Shown: piece after piece, positions 51,096-64,000 of the stretch
How the letters are laid out: the number at the start of each line of letters is the position of its first letter
Position numbering within the stretch: the first letter of the stretch is position 1
Origin: JALYYC01 sp963795805
Lineage (GTDB): Bacteria > Chloroflexota > Dormibacteria > CF-121
Reading direction: 5' to 3'
Length of the DNA: 64,000 nucleotides
Assembly: GCA_963795805.1 (NCBI GenBank)
Contig: CAWCIV010000004.1
Span: 868,001 to 932,000, forward strand
Position numbers and translations under genes: made by a program
Notes under the pieces: model-generated
The model's database searches: none
Told to the model about the DNA's origin: nothing
What the model saw: the letters and a program-made list of their open reading frames with translations, nothing else

Positions 51096-51799
51096 TGCCC
51101 GAGCAACGCGGCAAGAAGTACAAGGAAGCCGCCAAGACCATCGACCGGAAGGCTCACTATGAGCCCGATGATGCGGTCAAACTGGTCAAGCAGGCCTCGA
51201 CCTCGAAGTTCGACGGCGGGATCGAGGCGCACCTCCGTCTGGGCGTCGACCCTCGCCATGCCGATCAAATGGTTCGCGGCTCGGTCGTGTTGCCGCACGG
51301 CACCGGGAAGAAGCGCCGGGTGCTCGTCTTTGCCACCGGGGAGAAGGCACGCGAGGCCACCCAGGCGGGCGCCGACTACGTGGGTGCCGACGACATGGTC
51401 AAGAAGATCCAGGAGGGGTGGCTCGATTTCGACGTCACCCTGGCGACGCCCGACATGATGGGCCAGGTCGGTCGCCTCGGGAAGATCCTCGGCCCGCGCG
51501 GGCTGATGCCCAACCCCCGGGCTGGCACGGTCACGTTCGATATCGCCAAGGCCGTCAGCGACATCCAGGGTGGGCGGATCGAGTACCGGGTCGACAAGAC
51601 CGGGATCATCCACACCACCATCGGCAAAGCCTCCTATACCGAATCGCAGTTGAAGGAGAACTTCGCCGCGCTGATGGATGCGGTCGTTCGCGCCAAGCCG
51701 AGCTCCGCCAAAGGCCAATACCTCAAGTCTGTTTACCTGGCTCCCACGATGGGCCCGAGCGTACCGGTCGACCCCGCCGCGGCCGCCCGCCTCTCCTAA
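51095..51799 (+). CDS. rplA: Ribosomal protein uL1
   Basis: 234 residues. The uL1 signature region is DMMGQVGRLGKILGPRGLMPNPRAGTVTFDIAKAV. It forms the L1 stalk and in many bacteria represses the L11 operon. Followed after 14 bases by a gene that is not ribosomal. Confidence 0.97.
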   Translation: MPEQRGKKYKEAAKTIDRKAHYEPDDAVKLVKQASTSKFDGGIEAHLRLGVDPRHADQMVRGSVVLPHGTGKKRRVLVFATGEKAREATQAGADYVGADDMVKKIQEGWLDFDVTLATPDMMGQVGRLGKILGPRGLMPNPRAGTVTFDIAKAVSDIQGGRIEYRVDKTGIIHTTIGKASYTESQLKENFAALMDAVVRAKPSSAKGQYLKSVYLAPTMGPSVPVDPAAAARLS

Positions 51800-51813
51800 A
51801 CGCGGAGGGACCC

Positions 51814-52197
51814 GTGGTGAAGGGGGCTGGAGATCCCGCCGTTGACATCTTCCTCCGCTCCTATCCACCAGAAGTCCGCGCTATCGCGCTCAAAACTCGC
51901 GAGGTCATCCGCGAGGTCCTACCGACCGTCACGGAGAAGGTCTATCCCGGCTGGAAGGTGATCCAGTACGGCGCCGGACAGAACCGCGAGGACGTCTTCG
52001 CAGTGATCTCGCCCCAGCGGGAGCGGGTCAACCTGGGCCTCGCGAACGGGGCGGACCTTCCGGATCCGGAGGGTCTCCTCGAAGGCACCGGCAAGGGGAT
52101 CCGACACATCAAGATCACCTCGGCGCAGGCGGCGGATGCGCCGGCCGTCAGGGACCTCGTGCAGGGGGCCCTTCGCGCGACCAGAAACGGGGCCTGA
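51814..52197 (+). CDS. DUF1801/YdhG-like protein inserted in the ribosomal operon
   Basis: 127 residues. VDIFLRSYPPEVRAIALKTREVIREVLPTVTEKVYPGWKVIQYG is the DUF1801 pattern; DVFAVISPQRERVNLGLANGADLPDPEGLLEGTGKGIRHIKI is the rest of the fold. Family function unknown. Two GTG codons (51814, 51817) follow GGAGG by 5 and 8 bases. Its place between rplA and the L10 leader is unusual; being so well provided with a ribosome binding site, it should be made at ribosomal-protein levels. Confidence 0.8.
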   Translation: MVKGAGDPAVDIFLRSYPPEVRAIALKTREVIREVLPTVTEKVYPGWKVIQYGAGQNREDVFAVISPQRERVNLGLANGADLPDPEGLLEGTGKGIRHIKITSAQAADAPAVRDLVQGALRATRNGA

Positions 52198-52215
52198 TAT
52201 ACTTCGCAGCCGCGA

Positions 52216-52306
52216 CAAGTCAATAGCCGAAGACCGCAGGCGCACTGAAGCTTAATTTTCCTGCGGTAGGCGAGAACGGATGAGACAGCCTTCTTGCCTA
52301 TTGAGT
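52216..52306 (+). ncRNA. L10 ribosomal protein leader
   Basis: Autoregulatory RNA upstream of rplJ-rplL. Closing helix TCAATAG (52220-52226) with CTATTGA (52298-52304); inner helix CCGCAGG (52234-52240) with CCTGCGG (52260-52266). The GAAGACCGCAGG start and the TTAATTTTCCTGCGG end match the conserved core to which the L10(L12)4 complex binds. The AAGGAGG ribosome binding site (52308-52314) follows directly. Confidence 0.85.
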
Positions 52307-52322
52307 CAAGGAGGTTTTTTTA

Positions 52323-52904
52323 TTGGCAACAGGCACCAAAAAGGCCGCGAAAGTCGACAAGAAGGCGGAGAAAGCCACCACCGTCGCCACCATCACGTCC
52401 CGCCTCAAGGAGTCGTCGACCGCCGTCCTGGCTGATTACCGGGGGATGACGGTTGGCCAGATGTCAGACCTGCGGCGCAAGTTCCGCGATAGCGGCATCG
52501 AGATGATGGTGGTGAAGAACACGCTCGCCCGTCGGGCCGCACAGGCCGCTGGATACGGCCAGCTCAATCCGGAGCTGAGCGGACCGATCGCGATGATCTT
52601 CGCCGGCGAGGACGTATCGGGCCCTGCTCGCATCCTCAATGAGTACATCCGTGTCAACCGGAAGATGGTGATCAAGAGCGGCCTGCTGGAAGGCCAGCTC
52701 ATCAAGGCGGAGGCCGTCGTCGAGCTGGCCGACCTGCCCTCGCGCGAGATCCTGCTCAGCCGTTTGCTGGGGGCGATGCAGGCCCCGCTTGGCAATCTGG
52801 CGAGCGTGCTCCAGGCTCCGCTATCCCAGTTCGCCCGTACGCTCGATGCCCTTCGTGCTCTCAAAGAAACCCAATCACCGGCCAACGCGCCGGCCGCAAG
52901 CTAG
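52323..52904 (+). CDS. rplJ: Ribosomal protein uL10
   Basis: 193 residues with a TTG start at 52323, 8 bases after GGAGG. SSTAVLADYRGMTVGQMSDLRRKFRDSGIEMMVVKNTLARRAA is the rRNA-binding N-terminal domain; the C-terminal helix binds L7/L12 dimers. The first 20 residues are Lys/Ala-rich. Confidence 0.95.
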   Translation: MATGTKKAAKVDKKAEKATTVATITSRLKESSTAVLADYRGMTVGQMSDLRRKFRDSGIEMMVVKNTLARRAAQAAGYGQLNPELSGPIAMIFAGEDVSGPARILNEYIRVNRKMVIKSGLLEGQLIKAEAVVELADLPSREILLSRLLGAMQAPLGNLASVLQAPLSQFARTLDALRALKETQSPANAPAAS

Positions 52905-52913
52905 GAGGAAAAC

Positions 52914-53303
52914 ATGGCAAAAGTCAGCGTCGACGATTTCGTATCCGCGTTGAAGGAATGGACCGTGGTGGACGTGATGAACGCCATCAAGGCGATCGAG
53001 ACCGAGTTTGGCGTGACGGCCGCGGCCCCGGTCGCGGTGGCGGCTGCCCCCGGCGGCGGTGGCGGGGCGGCTCCCGCGGCCGAGGCCGAGCAGACCGAGT
53101 TCCAGGTGGTCCTCACGGGCGCCGGCGACGCCAAGATCGGCGTCATTAAGGTCGTCCGCGAGATCACGGGCCTTGGACTGAAGGAAGCCAAGGACCTGGT
53201 CGACCAGGCGCCCAAGCCGGTCAAGCAGGGCGTGAACCGCGAGGAAGCCGAGGCTGTGCTGAAGAAGCTGAAGGATGCCGGGGCGGCTGCCGAGATCAAG
53301 TAG
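52914..53303 (+). CDS. rplL: Ribosomal protein bL7/L12
   Basis: 129 residues: N-terminal dimerisation helices, an Ala/Gly/Pro hinge (AAPVAVAAAPGGGGGAAPAAEAE) and a C-terminal domain with VIKVVREITGLGLKEAKDLVDQAPKPVKQGVNREEAE, which recruits translation factors. AGGAGG upstream of the ATG. Confidence 0.97.
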   Translation: MAKVSVDDFVSALKEWTVVDVMNAIKAIETEFGVTAAAPVAVAAAPGGGGGAAPAAEAEQTEFQVVLTGAGDAKIGVIKVVREITGLGLKEAKDLVDQAPKPVKQGVNREEAEAVLKKLKDAGAAAEIK

Positions 53304-53314
53304 GGGAGACCAAC

Positions 53315-53346
53315 AAAAGAGCGGGGCTTGTGCCCCGCTCTTTTTT
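53315..53346 (+). terminator. Strong intrinsic terminator after rplL
   Basis: AAAAGAGCGGGGC (53315-53327) pairs with GCCCCGCTCTTTT, loop TTGT, and ends in six T (53341-53346). The A-run at the base gives it activity on the minus strand too, where the pirin gene ends at 53351. It separates rplJL from rpoBC. Confidence 0.95.
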
Positions 53347-53350
53347 GTGG

Positions 53351-54304
53351 CTAGGCGTACTCCGCCGGGATCTTTCCCAGTCGCCCGGCCCGGTAGTCTT
53401 CGACCGCCTGGGCCAGCTCGGTCTGGGTGTTCATGACGAAGGGGCCGTACCAGGCGACGGTTTCCCGGATCGGCTGTCCGCCGATGATCAGGATGTCGAG
53501 GTTGGGGCTGCGACTCTCCTGCACTGCATCGGCGGCCACGGTGAGCACATCACCCGGGCCGTAGACGGCCAACTGGCCCATGCGGATTGGCCGGCGTTCG
53601 ATCCCGACCGTCCCTCTGCCGTTGAGGACGTAGAGCAGGGCATTGAAGTCGGGGCGCCAGGGCAGGGAGAGCGTGGCGCCCGGGTTCAGGGTCGCGTGCG
53701 CCATCGCCATCGGCGTGTGCGTCACGCCCGGGCCGGGATGCCCGGCGACCTCGCCGGCGATTACCCGGACCAACGTCCCGCCGTCGTGCGAGGAAAGCAG
53801 CGCGACCTTACCGGCGCGGATGTCCTGGTAGCGAGGCGGCGACCACTTCATCGTCGATGGGAGGTTGACCCAGAGCTGGAACCCGTGGAAGAGGCCACCG
53901 CTGGCGACGAGCGCCTCGGGCGGCGTCTCGATGTGCAGAATCCCGGCCCCGGCGGTCATCCACTGGGTGTCGCCGTTCGTGATCAGCCCGCCTCCGCCGT
54001 TGGAATCGTGATGTTGGAAGGCGCCGTCGATGATGTAGGTCACCGTCTCGAAGCCACGGTGGGGGTGCCACGGTGTCCCCTTCGGCTCGCCCGGCGCGTA
54101 CTCCACCTCGCCCATCTGGTCGAGGTGCACGAACGGGTCGAGGAGCTTGAGGTCAACGCCCGCAAAGGCCCGGCGGACGGGAAAGCCGTCGCCCTCGAGG
54201 CCGCTGGGCGCCGTGGTCACGGAGACAATTGGGCGCTCCTGCGCGCTGGCCGGCTGGGGGATCCGGGGAAGTGTGAGCGGGTCGTCGACCTGGATAGCTG
54301 GCAT
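53351..54304 (-). CDS. Pirin-family protein
   Basis: 317 residues from ATG 54304 (AAGGAGGACCC upstream). Bicupin with the pirin metal ligands: PWHPHRGFETVTY (two His), and HIETPP (His and Glu). WVNLPSTMKWSPPRYQDI and DFNALLYVLNGRG follow. Such proteins are Fe(II) cupins, some with quercetinase activity. It lies head-to-head with rpoB and interrupts the usual rplL-rpoB neighbourhood. Confidence 0.92.
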   Translation of the reverse strand: MPAIQVDDPLTLPRIPQPASAQERPIVSVTTAPSGLEGDGFPVRRAFAGVDLKLLDPFVHLDQMGEVEYAPGEPKGTPWHPHRGFETVTYIIDGAFQHHDSNGGGGLITNGDTQWMTAGAGILHIETPPEALVASGGLFHGFQLWVNLPSTMKWSPPRYQDIRAGKVALLSSHDGGTLVRVIAGEVAGHPGPGVTHTPMAMAHATLNPGATLSLPWRPDFNALLYVLNGRGTVGIERRPIRMGQLAVYGPGDVLTVAADAVQESRSPNLDILIIGGQPIRETVAWYGPFVMNTQTELAQAVEDYRAGRLGKIPAEYA

Positions 54305-54632
54305 GGGTCCTCCTTGGAAAACGAGTCGAACATAGGTCAAAACACCAACATGGCGGCGCCTCTTCCCTTGATCGACGGCGAGTGCTAGACTGGCGGGCGA
54401 TTAGTCTGACAACGCCCAGTTCTCGACTCTGACCGGTTCCCGCCCCACGGAACCCGCCGTGGGCCTGCTCGCGAAGGAAGGGACCTCCTCGCGGCAAAGA
54501 TGGGTGTGCGCTTGACACCCTGGTTACAAGCGTGTTAGGATCACCGTTCGGTGCTCCAAGGCGTGTTTTTCCGCGTCCCCAGCGGCACCGGCCTGCCCAC
54601 CTTTCATCCCTTCTTCATCTAAAGGAGAGCCC
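54305..54632 (+). promoter_or_regulatory. Promoter and leader of rpoBC
   Basis: A 328-base gene-free stretch. TTGACA at 54512-54517 and TAGGAT at 54536-54541 with an 18-base spacer form a clear sigma-70-type promoter; transcription should start near 54548, leaving a leader of about 85 bases that ends in AAAGGAGAG before the ATG at 54633. Upstream, CCCACGG (54444-54450) and CCGTGGG (54457-54463) form a hairpin without T-run. The left end must also hold the pirin promoter, which I could not define. Confidence 0.75.
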
Positions 54633-58186
<3,554 letters not shown>

Positions 58187-58189
58187 TCA

Positions 58190-62428
<4,239 letters not shown>

Positions 62429-62444
62429 GACAGATCGACGACAC

Positions 62445-62474
62445 AAAAGAGCCGCCCCGGCGGGCGGCTCTTTT
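62445..62474 (+). terminator. Intrinsic terminator after rpoC
   Basis: AAAAGAGCCGCC (62445-62456) pairs with GGCGGCTCTTTT (62463-62474) around a 6-base loop, 16 bases after the rpoC stop, followed by ATTTGC. It closes the rpoBC transcript. Confidence 0.95.
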
Positions 62475-62515
62475 ATTTGCGGGGTGCACTTCCGGTAGGC
62501 TTCCCCTCGGCGGCG

Positions 62516-63898
62516 ATGAACTGGAAGGGCTCCGCCCGCGACACCGGCCATGGCTACTACACGCTGGCCACGGAGGACACGCGCAATGTACCGGTGCGGC
62601 TATTCCTGACGCCGAACCTGCTCGATACCGTCGAGGACTCGATCTACCCCCAGATCGTCAACGCCGCAAGCTTCCCCGGCACCCGGATGGTCGCCATCAC
62701 GCCCGATGTGCATCACGGCTATGGCGTGCCGATCGGGACGGTGCTCCTCACCGACGCCGATACGGGTGCCGTGGCACTCGGTCCGGTGGGATTTGATATT
62801 GGCTGCGGCATGCTCAGCGCCTCGAGCGAGGTGCCCGTTTCTGCCGCGACACCGGAGAATCGGCTGCGCTTCAACCAGGAGGTAAGCCGGCGCGTCGCGC
62901 TCGGCCCAGGGCAGGCGAGTCGGACGAAGTTGAAGAGCCTGTCGCGCAAGGACTTCGAGGCCATCATCCGTGGCGGCGCCGGCTACTACGTCGATACCTA
63001 CGGGTCAAAAGTCGACCGAACGCGCAGCGAGCGGGATGCGATTCCGGTCGACGATCGCTGGCAGCCGCCCTGGGGTGGACCGGGCCGGCCCGAACGCGGA
63101 ATTCCGCAGCTGGCCACGCTTGGCGGCGGCAACCACTTCATCGAGCTCCAGGGCAACAACGGCACGGACACGCTCTACGTCCAGATGCACTCCGGTAGCC
63201 GCGGCTTTGGCCACGGCCTGGCAACCAACTACTTCCAGCAGGCGCGGGCGGAGAATCCGGCGATCAAGGCCCTCGACCTCGGCTACTTCATGCCCGACTC
63301 TCCCCACTACACGAACTACCTCAATGCGGTTGCGGCCGGGGCCAACTTCGCGATCGTCAACCGCTTCACCATGTTCGAGCAGATCGCGCTCGCGTTCGAG
63401 GAGGTTTTTAAGCAACCGCTCTCGCTTGTCTACGAGATCAGTCACAACCTCGTCCAGCGCGAGCTCTCGCCCGAGTTCGGCTGGGTGCACGTCCATCGGA
63501 AAGGGGCGACCCGCGCCTTTCCGGCCGGCCATGACTACCTCAAGGGAACCCAGTGGGAGGCGAGCGGCCATCCGGTCTTGATCCCCGGCTCCAACCACGA
63601 TGCCAGCTTCATCCTGCGGGCAACACCCGGCGCTTCGATCAGCGGCTACTCGGTCAACCACGGCGCCGGTCGTCGCCTGTCCCGCGGTGCCGCCCGCAAG
63701 ACGCTGAACCAGCGCCAGGTGGACGACGACTACAAGGCGGCCGGGATCCTCGTCAACCTGCATGGCCACGTGCCGATCGACGAGTCGAAGGACGCCTATA
63801 AGTCCTCCCGCGAGGTGGTGGAGGCCGTCACCCGGGCCGGGCTGGCGACGATCGAGCACGAGCTCTTCCCGCTAGCGTCGATCAAGGGCAACGTGTGA
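62516..63898 (+). CDS. rtcB: RtcB-type RNA ligase
   Basis: 460 residues from ATG 62516. All signature motifs occur: PDVHHGYGVPIG, GFDIGCGM (metal Cys), GGGNHFIEL, QMHSGSRGFGH, ISHNLVQRE and SVNHGAGRRLSR with the guanylylated His. It joins 2',3'-cyclic phosphate or 3'-phosphate ends to 5'-OH ends using GTP, in tRNA repair or splicing-like healing. No archease or rtcA/rtcR gene is visible. An upstream GTG/ATG-free extension to 62477 overlaps the rpoC terminator and is rejected. Confidence 0.92.
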   Translation: MNWKGSARDTGHGYYTLATEDTRNVPVRLFLTPNLLDTVEDSIYPQIVNAASFPGTRMVAITPDVHHGYGVPIGTVLLTDADTGAVALGPVGFDIGCGMLSASSEVPVSAATPENRLRFNQEVSRRVALGPGQASRTKLKSLSRKDFEAIIRGGAGYYVDTYGSKVDRTRSERDAIPVDDRWQPPWGGPGRPERGIPQLATLGGGNHFIELQGNNGTDTLYVQMHSGSRGFGHGLATNYFQQARAENPAIKALDLGYFMPDSPHYTNYLNAVAAGANFAIVNRFTMFEQIALAFEEVFKQPLSLVYEISHNLVQRELSPEFGWVHVHRKGATRAFPAGHDYLKGTQWEASGHPVLIPGSNHDASFILRATPGASISGYSVNHGAGRRLSRGAARKTLNQRQVDDDYKAAGILVNLHGHVPIDESKDAYKSSREVVEAVTRAGLATIEHELFPLASIKGNV

Positions 63899-63900
63899 GC

Positions 63901-63913
63901 TAGGCTGATCCAC
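63901..63913 (+). promoter_or_regulatory. Leaderless promoter of the VOC gene
   Basis: TAGGCT at 63901-63906, 7 bases before GTG 63914, directly after the rtcB stop; no ribosome binding site. Confidence 0.4.
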
Positions 63914-64000
63914 GTGCCACTGCGCTGGTCCAACATCGTTGTCGACTGCGACGACCCGGAGCTGGTCGCTCGCTTTTGGAGCCAGGCGCTCGACCTGCCG
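63914..64000 (+). CDS. VOC/glyoxalase-family protein, N-terminal part (runs off the right edge)
   Basis: 29 codons from GTG: LRWSNIVVDCDDPELVARFWSQALDLP. The pattern of a first strand, DCDDPxxxAxFW helix and LDLP turn is that of the glyoxalase/bleomycin-resistance/dioxygenase superfamily. Too short to say more. Confidence 0.65.
   Translation, partial: MPLRWSNIVVDCDDPELVARFWSQALDLP

Overview
The window is a G+C-rich, densely packed bacterial chromosome segment. Features that point to an uncultured soil-type Terrabacteria lineage (Chloroflexota / Dormibacterota / Actinobacteriota-like) are an MEP (IspD/IspF) pathway, an F420/LLM-type oxidoreductase, STAS/MEDS-HATPase switch proteins, a class III cyclase of actinobacterial type, a KGG-repeat protein and many apparently leaderless genes. 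The phylum is an inference from gene content; no rRNA gene is present. No IS element, prophage or CRISPR array was seen.

Left flank (1-9560): a partial secreted protein on the minus strand, then a plus-strand cluster: PIN-TRAM membrane protein (yacL type), a degenerate IspD-like half gene, ispD copy 1, ispD copy 2, ispF, cysS, rlmB and yacP/NYN nuclease. An MFS transporter and an amino-acid permease are inserted on the minus strand. This is the order known from the Bacillus yacL-ispD-ispF-cysS-rlmB-yacP block, which there continues directly into rpmG-secE-nusG-rplKAJL-rpoBC.

Middle (9570-49215): about 40 kb of accessory genes separates the two halves of that block. It holds a CHAP-SH3 cell-wall hydrolase (frameshifted), three PAP2 phosphatases (one fused to a lipid kinase), BON proteins, three tRNAs, a benzoate-CoA-ligase-like enzyme and a compact seven-gene minus-strand operon (thioesterase to FAD oxidase). 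It also holds a nickel transporter behind a Nur-like operator, a STAS/anti-sigma pair, a GH3 lipoprotein, a SRAP protein and a PLP lyase. A long minus-strand run follows (DUF1326, DUF2182, FAD dehydrogenase, Nudix, ATP-dependent DNA ligase, class III cyclase), then redox enzymes, a sulfurtransferase and an L,D-transpeptidase.

Right flank (49288-62474): the information-processing block starts at a strong promoter: rpmG, tRNA-Trp, secE, nusG, rplK, rplA, a DUF1801 gene, an L10 leader, rplJ, rplL, terminator; then pirin on the other strand, the rpoB promoter, rpoB, rpoC and a terminator. rtcB and the start of a VOC-family gene follow.

Two genes carry frameshifts that a 1-2 base correction repairs (CHAP-SH3, rpoB). 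Since rpoB is essential, assembly error is the likeliest explanation there. The most interesting signals are three IspD-like modules that have lost different catalytic motifs, a widespread TANNNT-N6/7-start-codon pattern (leaderless transcription), a Nur-box-like operator on a nickel permease promoter, and a foreign gene between rplA and the L10 leader.
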